Shown piece by piece: positions 1 to 7,105 of a stretch of DNA of 13,736 nt. Each line of letters opens with the position of its first letter. Position 1 is the first letter of the stretch. Both the position numbers and the translations under genes were made by a program. Source of the DNA: an uncultured Eubacteriales bacterium (lineage in GTDB: Bacteria > Bacillota > Clostridia > Oscillospirales > Oscillospiraceae); NCBI GenBank assembly GCA_900321335.1, contig ONVR01000386.1:1-13736 (forward strand), written 5' to 3'. The notes beneath the pieces were generated by a model. That model saw only the letters and a program-made list of their open reading frames with translations. It was not told the origin of the DNA and searched no databases.

Positions 1-426
1 CTGTTCCGTTGTCTGTGTTTCTGCCGGCTCCAGGAACCGCTGGATCTCGTTGTAATTCTTCCCGTCGTACTCCCTGACGCCAAGTTTGCAGCGTCCGGTT
101 CCGTCGATTACATGCGCCCAGTTCATTGTCAGCCTTTCTCCGTGCTTGCGCTCGCCGATGGAGGTGAAAAACGCGCAGAGCAGGCCCTCGCATCTGGAGT
201 GAAGATAGAGTCGGTGCGTGACAAGCGTCTGCTTGCCCTGATAGTCAGATACCACGATCTTCAGCTCTGCCATGGGGCAAGTCGGGAGTTTTTTCCCGCC
301 GGGATAACGTTTCCTCTCCAGTCCTATGACCTTAAATTCATACTCACCTTCCGGGAGCAGTTCATACTGGGGGCCGTCGTTTTCAATAGTGTCGTCCCAA
401 GAAAACTCTCTTTCAAATTCTGCCAT
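1..426 (-). CDS. DUF669-family phage protein, partial (C-terminus beyond window)
   Basis: An open frame read leftward from ATG at 426 runs to the window edge (142 codons, no stop). A GGAGG ribosome site lies 8 nt before the ATG. The protein starts MAEFEREFSWDDTIEND, followed by LLPEGEYEFKVIGLERKRYPG and a patch ending in NWAHVIDGTGRCKLGVREYDGK. This start and the 'F.V..ER..Y.G' pattern are typical of DUF669 proteins, which phages carry next to RecA-like (Sak4) ATPases and recombination proteins. They are thought to bind single-stranded DNA or assist recombination, but the biochemical role is poorly known. It lies 16 nt downstream of the Sak4-like gene and is surely co-transcribed with it. The family call rests on recalled sequence patterns and context; the exact function is open. 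Confidence 0.72.
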   Translation of the reverse strand, partial: MAEFEREFSWDDTIENDGPQYELLPEGEYEFKVIGLERKRYPGGKKLPTCPMAELKIVVSDYQGKQTLVTHRLYLHSRCEGLLCAFFTSIGERKHGERLTMNWAHVIDGTGRCKLGVREYDGKNYNEIQRFLEPAETQTTEQ

Positions 427-442
427 TATAGTTTCCTCCGTT

Positions 443-1522
443 TCAGTCGATTTCAGATTTTACTTTGTCCCAGCAGGCGACCAGGCACCCGCTGATGAAT
501 TTGGGATCATAATTTGCGATAGGAGTTCCCGCAGGATAGTAGCCTTTCTTTGCGACGACCTGTTGCAGCTGGTCAGCTGTCACGTGATCAGCCTGCATCA
601 AAGCCCACAGATCTGCAGGGATGTCGTTGGGCTTTTTTTCGGGAATCGGTTTCCCGAGGGCTTCGTGGATTGCTTCCTTGGAAAGCTCAACCTCTTCAAA
701 ATGATCTTCCGGCTGCTTTTCAACCGCTTTAGTTGGTTCTGCTGTTTTTACGGGATCTGCTTCCGGTTCGGCTTTTGCACTTGTGGTCTTGAAAATATGG
801 GCTATTGCGCCATATTCCATTGGCATATCTTCCGGCAGTCCGAATCTGTTTTTGGCGTCCCACCATGGCGTATGTACGGCGTGCATAACGCGCTTTCCGC
901 CGGCGGCCTTATTCTTATCCATCGGCGTGTTCCCTGCGATGACGATCGTTTTGTAATTGCAGAAGAGTACCATATCGGCCCACTCTTTGACCAGTGCGGA
1001 ATCCTTCTTCTCCAGTTTCAGCTCCCAGTGATCATAGGCTCCTGTCTCTTCCGGAAGCTCTACGCGCCGCATGGTAGCATGCGCGGTGCATACAACGTGA
1101 ATACCCATCGATACGATGTCGGAAAGTTCGTTGAGCAGCTTCCCGAAGCTCTCTTCCAGATAGGTATAGCCTTTTCCGTATCCAAAATCCTCGATTCCGT
1201 CTTTTTGGGCTTTGTCGCACACGTGCTTGATGCACAGCGTTTCCGCCCAGTCCAGGGAATCAATTACAAGCGTCTTGCAGGGGATAACGCCGGATTTAAC
1301 AGCTTTCACCATCTCCAACAGGATTGTCCAGCTCGATGGTTTCGTCGTTCCATCCGCCTGTGTGATACGGGTTACGTTGTACGTCTTCGTACTGTCTTCC
1401 GTATCGATAAACACGGGATCAGGGAACTGCCGTGCCAAGGTTGTTTTTCCGATCCCTTCGGGTCCGTAGATCACGACCTTCTGTGCGGAATATATCGATC
1501 CGCCCGATATTGTAAAATTCAT
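443..1522 (-). CDS. Sak4-like RecA-fold ATPase (AAA_24 type phage nucleotide-binding protein)
   Basis: 359-residue ATPase. Walker A GPEGIGKTT is at about residues 20-28, an acidic strand FIDTED at 38-43, Walker B TLVIDSLDWAE at 84-94, and a sensor-like HVVCTAHA at 142-148. This is the layout of the single-domain RecA-like phage recombinases called Sak4, annotated as AAA_24. They help pair or anneal DNA strands during phage recombination and replication, usually beside a single-strand-binding protein. The C-terminal third (about 245-359) is an acidic, Pro/Lys/Glu-rich linker followed by a small helical tail, which is variable in this family. I chose ATG 1522 rather than the upstream ATG at 1567. 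It follows GGAG by 7 nt and overlaps the stop of the upstream ATPase by one base (TGATG), a usual coupling geometry. ATPase fold is certain; Sak4 assignment is likely. Confidence 0.83.
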   Translation of the reverse strand: MNFTISGGSIYSAQKVVIYGPEGIGKTTLARQFPDPVFIDTEDSTKTYNVTRITQADGTTKPSSWTILLEMVKAVKSGVIPCKTLVIDSLDWAETLCIKHVCDKAQKDGIEDFGYGKGYTYLEESFGKLLNELSDIVSMGIHVVCTAHATMRRVELPEETGAYDHWELKLEKKDSALVKEWADMVLFCNYKTIVIAGNTPMDKNKAAGGKRVMHAVHTPWWDAKNRFGLPEDMPMEYGAIAHIFKTTSAKAEPEADPVKTAEPTKAVEKQPEDHFEEVELSKEAIHEALGKPIPEKKPNDIPADLWALMQADHVTADQLQQVVAKKGYYPAGTPIANYDPKFISGCLVACWDKVKSEID

Positions 1523-2772
1523 CAGAATTCTCCTTCCTTCCATGTCTTGGGCTCTTCTTTCACGCATCCGTCCTCAATGATGATGGAGCACTCGCCTCCT
1601 GTGCTGACTCTGGTTGCAATAGCCTGGAGGCCTTCGGAATTGAGCCAACGCCCGAATTCCTGTAAAGTGTTCAGATCCATCTGTTCCAGCTTGTCCATCA
1701 GCACGAAGCCGCATTCCGGGTTCAGTTTACGGACAATAGCTGTGGCGATCCGGAGCTGTTCCGATCCGCTCATATTGTCCCAGCGTTGGCCGTTATAAGT
1801 AAGCTCTCCGCCTTCAATGCTTAAACCGGGAAGCGGCATTTCGGCGCCATTGAGCAGATCCATTCGCCCGCTGCGTACCTGTTCGATTTGCACGGTAAGG
1901 GTATCGTACTGATCTTGGTAAACGCTCGCCTCTTCTTCGGCTCTCGTTTTTTCGAGGTTCTGACGCACCTTTTCGTTGATCACTTCGATTTCCCGCAAGT
2001 TCTGCTCCAGCTCAGCCGTACTCTCATCGTGGAGATCTTCGGCGTCCATCCGGGCGATCTTGCAGTTGCGCTCCAGTTCTTCTATGGCTTTCTGCAGATC
2101 TTCCATCTGATCTCTGGCCGTTTGCAGTTTCTGCTCCAGCTCATCCCGTAAAAGCCGTTTACGTGCGTTCTCACCGTTTCGGGCAAGAATATCCTGCTGT
2201 TGCCGGATCAGATCTGAAGGGCTTACAGGCTCCGCTGGGACACCGTCCCAATGCGGCATATCCTTCGCGTGTCCGGACTTCTGTTCGGCGATACGTCCAA
2301 TGGTAAGGCGCTCGTTGTACAGTTCTCGCTCTTTCATGTCCAGTCGCGCAAGTTCGTCTCCGATGCCGATGATTTTGAGCAGGATCTGAGCTTTTTCTTT
2401 GCTGCTCTGATTCATAAATTTCGGCAGATCCAGCGCAAAACTTTCAATAAACTCGTTGAGAAGCTGCTGGCCTCCCCTTTTTCCGGTTGGGTCAACCACT
2501 TTCAAAGAACCGTTCTTCCCGGATCGCTCTACCTGCAAGCCGTTGGAAAGCGATATCTTGATGTTTGGCGGGAGAACAGACCCGTCACGGGTCGGGGCGC
2601 TGGGACGATACCTGTCCCCGCCAAGCGCCCATGCGATGGCGTCAAGCACTGACGTCTTTCCCTGGTTGTTGTCGCCTCCGATTACTGTCAGGCCGGTGGC
2701 TGCTGGCGTGATCTGGACAGCCTTGACCCGTTTGAAGTTCTCAGCCTGCAGCTGGGTGATCTTCACGCTCAT
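1522..2772 (-). CDS. Rad50/RecF-like AAA ATPase with coiled coil
   Basis: 416-residue SMC/Rad50-type ATPase. The N-terminus (MSVKITQLQAENFKRVKAV) is the usual start of RecF/SbcC/Rad50 heads. Walker A GGDNNQGKTS is at 32-41. A charged heptad-rich stretch at about 190-300 should form a short coiled coil, the ABC signature MSGSEQ is at 334-339, and Walker B FVLMDKLEQMD is at 355-365. Full-size Rad50/SbcC proteins are far longer; this compact form is the phage version, likely used in recombination or end processing together with the Sak4-like and DUF669 genes that follow. The Walker B has Lys rather than Glu directly after the Asp; Glu363 two positions on may serve instead. No nuclease partner of the SbcD/Mre11 type is visible, so the partner could lie beyond the left edge or be a host protein. 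Confidence 0.82.
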   Translation of the reverse strand: MSVKITQLQAENFKRVKAVQITPAATGLTVIGGDNNQGKTSVLDAIAWALGGDRYRPSAPTRDGSVLPPNIKISLSNGLQVERSGKNGSLKVVDPTGKRGGQQLLNEFIESFALDLPKFMNQSSKEKAQILLKIIGIGDELARLDMKERELYNERLTIGRIAEQKSGHAKDMPHWDGVPAEPVSPSDLIRQQQDILARNGENARKRLLRDELEQKLQTARDQMEDLQKAIEELERNCKIARMDAEDLHDESTAELEQNLREIEVINEKVRQNLEKTRAEEEASVYQDQYDTLTVQIEQVRSGRMDLLNGAEMPLPGLSIEGGELTYNGQRWDNMSGSEQLRIATAIVRKLNPECGFVLMDKLEQMDLNTLQEFGRWLNSEGLQAIATRVSTGGECSIIIEDGCVKEEPKTWKEGEF

Positions 2773-2787
2773 TTTTCATCTCTCCTT

Positions 2788-2970
2788 TCAGAACGTAACC
2801 GTGACGTTAAGCACCGCCGCGGCCAGCCAATAGATCCCTTTTCGGATGTCTTTATTGATTAGATAGATCGCCGCCGCTCCAAGATCCAGAGCGATCAGCG
2901 CAAGGGGAAAGATTACAGTAGTCATTTTCCCGGATATCCTCCTTTTAATGGATACAATAATTTGTTTCAT
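2788..2970 (-). CDS. Small membrane protein, two predicted TM helices
   Basis: 60-residue protein with a basic start (MKQIIVSIKRRISGK) and two hydrophobic stretches, VIFPLALIALDLGAAAIYLI and a C-terminal IYWLAAAVLNVTVTF, separated by a short charged loop (NKDIRKG). Tiny membrane proteins of this look are common in clostridial phage early operons; no function is known. Two starts are possible. ATG 2970 overlaps the stop of the upstream HTH gene as ATGA and has GGAG 8 nt upstream. ATG 2925 would give a 45-residue protein and has a stronger AAAGGAGG, but about 12 nt away. I kept the longer version because of the coupled overlap; the shorter one fits the usual size of such proteins. It is followed after 15 nt by the Rad50-like ATPase. 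Confidence 0.6.
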   Translation of the reverse strand: MKQIIVSIKRRISGKMTTVIFPLALIALDLGAAAIYLINKDIRKGIYWLAAAVLNVTVTF

Positions 2971-3170
2971 TGGGTCACTCCGTTCAAGAATTCCGATAAC
3001 GACATTCCAAAGAACGTGGACAGCTTCAGCAGCAGGTCCCAGTTGGGGCCGCCGTCATCATTCTCCCAGCGTCGGATGGATGAGACGCTGCAGCCCAGCT
3101 TTTCCGCCAGTTTATCCTGTTTCAAAAACCTTTTCCGCCGCAGGAAGCGGATCTGCATTCCGATGGTCAT
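2967..3170 (-). CDS. Small XRE-family HTH protein
   Basis: 67-residue protein that is almost entirely one XRE/Cro helix-turn-helix domain. It opens with MTIGMQIRFLRRKRFLKQ; the KQDKLAEKLGCSVSSIRRWEN motif (18-37) is the classic HTH, followed by WDLLLKLSTFFGMSLSEFL. I chose ATG 3170, which overlaps the TGA of the preceding small Cys-rich gene (ATGA) and follows an AAGGTGAG site. An upstream in-frame ATG at 3293 would only extend it through the coding region of that gene. It is unusual to find an XRE regulator deep in the middle of the early operon rather than at the switch. It may tune late steps of early expression or a promoter outside the window; its target is unknown. Confidence 0.75.
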   Translation of the reverse strand: MTIGMQIRFLRRKRFLKQDKLAEKLGCSVSSIRRWENDDGGPNWDLLLKLSTFFGMSLSEFLNGVTQ

Positions 3171-3331
3171 GTCTTTCTCACCTTTTCCAACAGTTTCTCG
3201 ATCAAGGTTGCCGCGTCTTTCTTTAAGCGAATGCCGCAATCCTGTCCAAAGTATGGGCACTTGGTACCCTTGCATCCGCCAACTTCCGCGCATGTCCGCA
3301 GCGCGTTCACGATCTGATCAGCTTTTGTCAT
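3167..3331 (-). CDS. Small Cys-rich phage protein (54 aa)
   Basis: A 54-codon gene filling the gap between the 62-residue Cys-rich gene and the XRE gene. It begins MTKADQIVNALRTCAEVGG, carries cysteines at 14, 20, 25 and 32 (C-x5-C-x4-C-x6-C), and ends in a helical LKKDAATLIEKLLEKVRKT. The pattern 'NALR.C...G.C..CPY....C..RL..DAA..IE.L' matches small phage proteins seen often in Firmicutes early operons, probably a zinc-binding fold. Support: ATG 3331 starts 3 nt after the upstream stop, has an AGGAA site about 9 nt before it, and its stop overlaps the next start as ATGA. Function unknown. Confidence 0.72.
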   Translation of the reverse strand: MTKADQIVNALRTCAEVGGCKGTKCPYFGQDCGIRLKKDAATLIEKLLEKVRKT

Positions 3332-3334
3332 GTT

Positions 3335-3523
3335 TCACAGTTCCTCCACACATTCTTCCTTGCCGTGAAAGTAGCAGTCCTCACACCCTTTGTAATAAGG
3401 ACACTCTTTGCAACTCTTGATTATGTCATACCCACGCTCGATATATTCGTCCCGAAGGGCAATCGGACAGCTGCCGTCGATGCATGTTACCCCGACATAC
3501 CTAGTGCAGTATCTTTCATTCAC
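3335..3523 (-). CDS. Small Cys-rich protein, probable zinc binder (62 aa)
   Basis: 62-residue protein with eight cysteines at 6, 14, 19, 38, 41, 47, 50 and 58, including two C-x2-C pairs (CKEC and CEDC). Spacing of this kind suggests one or two bound zinc ions. It has no membrane segment and is acidic at the C-terminus. ATG 3523 overlaps the stop of the secreted 3D-domain gene as ATGA, so translation is likely coupled. Small proteins with this C-x2-C pair pattern are frequent in clostridial phage early regions and have no assigned job. With the 54-residue gene just downstream it makes a pair of tiny Cys-rich proteins. Confidence 0.68.
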   Translation of the reverse strand: MNERYCTRYVGVTCIDGSCPIALRDEYIERGYDIIKSCKECPYYKGCEDCYFHGKEECVEEL

Positions 3524-4008
3524 TCCACCTTCACCTCGCAGTATCTGACACCCCAGTCGATCGCATCCTGGTGGCTATTGAAAAACAGATCGATCCGTGT
3601 TCCCCCAATAGCACCTCCGCAGTCCTCCGCAATATAGGGCACGCCGTCAATGTACACCGTGGATCCGTAGGGGATCACCGACGGATCTACCGCCACGGTC
3701 CGGCCCTGTGTCGCGTAAGTCCCGGTAGCGGTGATTCCGTCCGATTTGCCACAGCACACTTCACACGCACAGTAAGCGGTTACACAACAGATACCCAGAT
3801 ATCGTTCCTCGGGGCCTCCCGTTTCAGCCTGTATCGTTTCCGTTTCCCACGTTGCCATGGTCTCCTGCTCATCGTAAGGCTCCCAGGCGCTCTCCAGCGC
3901 CTCCAGAGCCGTTGCTATTGCGCCCGGCTGTGCACCCGTAGGATGCTGGCCTCCTGGCGTCGTTAGCAGGGTAACTGCCAGCAGAATGCCGGCGATTATT
4001 CGTTGCAT
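3520..4008 (-). CDS. Secreted 3D-domain protein (cell-wall enzyme-like)
   Basis: 162-residue protein. Residues 1-19 (MQRIIAGILLAVTLLTTPG) form a signal peptide, or an uncleaved anchor, and about 20-68 is a low-complexity Glu/Thr/Ala-rich stretch. Residues 72-160 form a 3D domain, named for its three aspartates: D108 in VAVDPSVIPYG, D129 in AEDCGG and D140 in TRIDLFF. The domain is related to the MltA/RlpA double-psi barrel and occurs in muralytic proteins such as YocH/YuiC-type lytic transglycosylases. An extra cluster CCVTAYCACEVCC (74-86) could be disulfide bonded outside the cell. It follows the PP-loop gene by 2 nt and has GAGGAGG 9 nt before the ATG. A secreted wall-active protein inside a DNA-modification/recombination operon is out of place for lysis, so it may alter the host envelope. 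The domain is clear; the role is inferred. Confidence 0.8.
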   Translation of the reverse strand: MQRIIAGILLAVTLLTTPGGQHPTGAQPGAIATALEALESAWEPYDEQETMATWETETIQAETGGPEERYLGICCVTAYCACEVCCGKSDGITATGTYATQGRTVAVDPSVIPYGSTVYIDGVPYIAEDCGGAIGGTRIDLFFNSHQDAIDWGVRYCEVKVE

Positions 4009-4010
4009 TG

Positions 4011-5096
4011 TTAATCCTCCTCAAATAGATTTATCTGTCCCACCAGATCTGTATCCGGTGCGTTTTCCCATTCCACGCCAATCCAATCGAGCACACGTCC
4101 CCAGCCGTAGGTTCCGGTCTCATCTGTCACACAGCGATACATCCAGTACTCCCATTCCTTAGGATTCTGTTCCCGGAGTAGGTCGAAATGGTGTGGGCGC
4201 TTGTCCAGATGGATCCCGAAACCGCACATGGAGCATCCCGTGCGCTGGGCTTTCGTCGTTCTCAACGTTCCGTCTGGATTCCGGACAATCTCTCCGTAGA
4301 TCGTTGGCACCGGAACTTCCAAATCTAAAGCCAGCTGCAAAAGATCCTGCCGTGTGAAGTAGTTAAAGGGGCAGCTTCTTGCCGTACTCTTCCCAACGTA
4401 ATTGCACCCGTGCTTCCGAAGGCTGTATTGGCGTCTGCCGCCCTCGCTCTGCATCAATCCCAAAAATGGCCAGATATTATGCTCCTGTTGGTACTGCTGC
4501 ATTGGCAGCTCCTTGAGCCAGTAGCAGCATTTATTGGACACCTTGAACGGAGCGCACTTGCAGCGCAGATCCGGTCTGAAATGCCCGTATAGGCCGCCGA
4601 ACAGTTCGAGATATGTATCCGGGATTTTGAACTTCTCGTTATGGCCGAAGTGTCCCCAGGGTCCTGTCTCGCCTGTCATATATGCTTTGATGATTGGGGA
4701 GTCGTCTCCCGGGGTCTGAAGTCGCTCGATCTTTGCCGCCAGCAGTTTTGACAGGACTGGAAAACCATATTCCTGCAGGATCTGCTTTTTTGTCTTTGCC
4801 GGCGAAATGGGAATTACGCCAAGTTGCCTGTGCACGGCTTGGATGCTTTTATCTTCCAATGACGATACAGAGATCCCATCCACCGACCGGTTAAGCTCGT
4901 CTCGTACCAGCATCAGCAATGTAATACTGTCCAGGCCTCCTACGCTGACCGCGTAGGCGTGATCATTTGCGTCACAGGTTTCCTTCCACTCCCAGATCCG
5001 CTGTCTGGCCAGGCTCACCTTGGCGCCGTATGGCATGCTCATATACTGATCATTTATCGCAAGCCGTTCTCGACGCGCTTCCTCGGTTTCTTTCAT
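4011..5096 (-). CDS. PAPS reductase-like PP-loop protein
   Basis: 361-residue member of the phosphoadenosine phosphosulfate reductase / adenine nucleotide alpha-hydrolase superfamily. Its pyrophosphate-loop region is AVSVGGLDSITLL (49-61), and a Cys-rich second half has C179, C181, C190, C191, C231, C242, C288 and C291 (RCKC, KCC, GCSMCGFG), likely for an Fe-S cluster or zinc. Related enzymes activate a substrate with ATP. They include sulfate reductases, tRNA thiolation enzymes and DndC of DNA phosphorothioation. Phage copies are common and unassigned. The loop here reads VGGLDS, where most relatives have SGG.DS, so the first Ser is replaced. I chose ATG 5096: it overlaps the methyltransferase stop (ATGA) and has GGAGG 9 nt upstream, while the frame above it is antisense-free overlap only. 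Position beside two DNA methyltransferases suggests nucleic-acid modification, by inference. Confidence 0.78.
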   Translation of the reverse strand: MKETEEARRERLAINDQYMSMPYGAKVSLARQRIWEWKETCDANDHAYAVSVGGLDSITLLMLVRDELNRSVDGISVSSLEDKSIQAVHRQLGVIPISPAKTKKQILQEYGFPVLSKLLAAKIERLQTPGDDSPIIKAYMTGETGPWGHFGHNEKFKIPDTYLELFGGLYGHFRPDLRCKCAPFKVSNKCCYWLKELPMQQYQQEHNIWPFLGLMQSEGGRRQYSLRKHGCNYVGKSTARSCPFNYFTRQDLLQLALDLEVPVPTIYGEIVRNPDGTLRTTKAQRTGCSMCGFGIHLDKRPHHFDLLREQNPKEWEYWMYRCVTDETGTYGWGRVLDWIGVEWENAPDTDLVGQINLFEED

Positions 5097-7105
5097 ATAG
5101 CCATAACCTCCATAAGTGTCTCCATTGTCCGGATCTCCCTGCCGCACATTTCCGGTAGGTTTGCCCTGACCAGAGCCTCTGCCATGGCTGGGCAGACTGC
5201 GTTCCCGCACCGCGCGACCTGCTGGTTTTTTGGATAAGGATTACCGAGATAGTCTCGGTCGATTACATAGTCTGCAGGGAAGCCCATAGCCCGGTACAGT
5301 TCCCGCGGCGTCAGCATCCGCATGGCAATATCGTGTATGTAGTGCCACGCGCCGCGCACCCACAGGAGCAGGATTTCGTCGTCAGCGAGGTCGTAGCCGC
5401 AGTATTTGTTCAGCAAGGCTCTTACCTCCGGCCAATAACCGAGTGCCGCATCGGGGGCGTATCTCGCAGTTCTAACCGCAGCTATGGCGAACTCTCCGGC
5501 ACTTGCGGTAATCGTCCGCAGAGGCTTGTCCGGGCGCTGCCCGATGTCCTGCCCCTTGAACTCCACCACATGGGCGGCGGTCAAGGCGTTGTGGTCTATG
5601 GCTGTGACCGTCGGCAGAGGTTCGGAGGCCTCCGCACCGACCACGCCGCCGAAATACTTTTGGATATGTACCGCCGTCAATGCCTCACGGTCATGGGATG
5701 TTGCTGTATGTAATGGTTCATCCAGTGATAGCGGTCTGCCAGTGCTGAAATACTCTACTAAATGCGCGGATACCAGCCCGTGGCGGTTGGCGCCGTCTAC
5801 CGTGGGGAGCGCGGCTTCAAGACCGCTTACCCTTGCGTCCTCAGTCTGTTCTGTGTGGTACTGAAATAGGTTTGCCGCCGCGAGGATCTGATTTCCCGCC
5901 GTGGTGATGGTATGCACGGGCTGATCTGCGGGAGAGCCGACGCTATTGCAAGTGTTCGGCAGTGTGATCGGCGCCAGTTTCGGGGCGCACAGCCCAATAG
6001 TGCATTTCTGCGTGACCATTCCGATTGGTTTGCCGACCTCGGCAAGATGTCCGGCGCCGGAGTGGTTGCACTCAGCAAGGAAAGGCTGGAGGACAGGCTC
6101 AACAAGGTTTTGCTTGCAAGTGGAAACGACTGTCGGCACAGGATTGTCGATGTCGTGGACGCGAGGCGCTTGTCCTTTGCGCTCTCCGTACCCCGTCGGC
6201 ACGATGAACGGCTGGCCATTCTCGTCCCGGCCTATCTTCGGGTCGCGGATGATCTTACCGTCGCGCATGAAGTCGCCGAGAACGATAAACGGCTGGTCAC
6301 TCTTGATCGTGAACTTATCCACGCCGCGGATGATTCGCCGTAAGGTGTTATCCGCGAGAGGGCGGACGGCATTGACGCCGTACCTTGCCTTGATCTCGGC
6401 TTTCGTGGCAAAGATGGAGTACATCGGTACCGTCCAGTCGATGATCTCCGCAGCGGAACGCCACGGCTGACACCTCCCGCTTTTGACCTCCTCACTGTCA
6501 CGCGGGGCGTGCGTGCGCTCCGGCCAGCGGATTGGCTGACCATCGCCCCGGGCGATCAGCACGAAGCGTTTGCGGGAAGTCGGTGCACCGTAATCGGCGG
6601 CGACAAGCTCCCGGTACTCTACTTCGTAGCCCAGCACTTTTAGTTGGGAGAGCCACTTGCGGAAAGTCTGACCGCTTTTGCTCTTGATGGGCTTGCCCTT
6701 TCGGACAGGCCCCCAAGTCTGGAACTCCTCTACATTTTCGAGAATGATAACCCGTGGTCTGACTGTCCCCGCCCAGCGCAGCACGATCCATGCAAGGCCA
6801 CGGATATTGCGGTCAACGAGGGCAGCACCCTTAGCTTTGGAGAAGTGCTTGCAGTCCGGAGAAAACCAGGCAAGCCCCACCGGACGGCCTCCGCAGACCT
6901 TTACAGGATCCACATCCCAGACGGAGGCTTGCAGATGCTCCGTGTAAGGGTGGTTCGTTTTGTGCATGAGGATCGCCGCAGGGGCGTGGTTGATTGCGAT
7001 GGTCACCGGCCTGCCTGTTGCCAGTTCAATCCCCGTAGAGGCTCCGCCGCCGCCGGCAAAGTTGTCGACAATGATCTCATCGAGCAGTGATATCTGTGCT
7101 TTCAT
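5093..7105 (-). CDS. C5-cytosine DNA methyltransferase with repeat-expanded middle
   Basis: 670-residue cytosine-specific methyltransferase (Dcm/HhaI class) that methylates C5 using S-adenosylmethionine. Motif I DNFAGGGGAS is at 14-23 and motif IV SPDCKHFSKAKG at 82-93 with nucleophile C85 (PDC where PPC is commoner). Motif VI ENVEEF is at 123-128, motif VIII ADYGAPTSRKRFVLIARG at 170-187, motif IX LTPRELYRAMGFP at 598-610 and motif X ARCGNAVCPAMAEALV at 631-646. The family is usually 330-450 residues. The extra length is in the target-recognition region, 248-545, which holds about eight degenerate modules of 31-38 residues, each with a P[LIV]-x-T-[VIA]-T-like core. The start overlaps the stop of the helicase-methylase (ATGA). 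No cognate restriction enzyme is nearby, so it most likely protects phage DNA from host restriction. Confidence 0.93.
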   Translation of the reverse strand: MKAQISLLDEIIVDNFAGGGGASTGIELATGRPVTIAINHAPAAILMHKTNHPYTEHLQASVWDVDPVKVCGGRPVGLAWFSPDCKHFSKAKGAALVDRNIRGLAWIVLRWAGTVRPRVIILENVEEFQTWGPVRKGKPIKSKSGQTFRKWLSQLKVLGYEVEYRELVAADYGAPTSRKRFVLIARGDGQPIRWPERTHAPRDSEEVKSGRCQPWRSAAEIIDWTVPMYSIFATKAEIKARYGVNAVRPLADNTLRRIIRGVDKFTIKSDQPFIVLGDFMRDGKIIRDPKIGRDENGQPFIVPTGYGERKGQAPRVHDIDNPVPTVVSTCKQNLVEPVLQPFLAECNHSGAGHLAEVGKPIGMVTQKCTIGLCAPKLAPITLPNTCNSVGSPADQPVHTITTAGNQILAAANLFQYHTEQTEDARVSGLEAALPTVDGANRHGLVSAHLVEYFSTGRPLSLDEPLHTATSHDREALTAVHIQKYFGGVVGAEASEPLPTVTAIDHNALTAAHVVEFKGQDIGQRPDKPLRTITASAGEFAIAAVRTARYAPDAALGYWPEVRALLNKYCGYDLADDEILLLWVRGAWHYIHDIAMRMLTPRELYRAMGFPADYVIDRDYLGNPYPKNQQVARCGNAVCPAMAEALVRANLPEMCGREIRTMETLMEVMAI

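Noticed and set aside
326..1798. Long plus-strand open frame (490 codons)
   Set aside because: It is the antisense of the Sak4-like and Rad50-like ATPase genes. No ribosome site precedes it and the translation is Phe/Cys/Ser-rich with no domain.
3520..4008. Phage lysis enzyme (endolysin)
   Set aside because: The 3D domain and signal peptide fit a wall-active protein, but there is no holin beside it and it sits in the early operon, so it is described only as a secreted 3D-domain protein.
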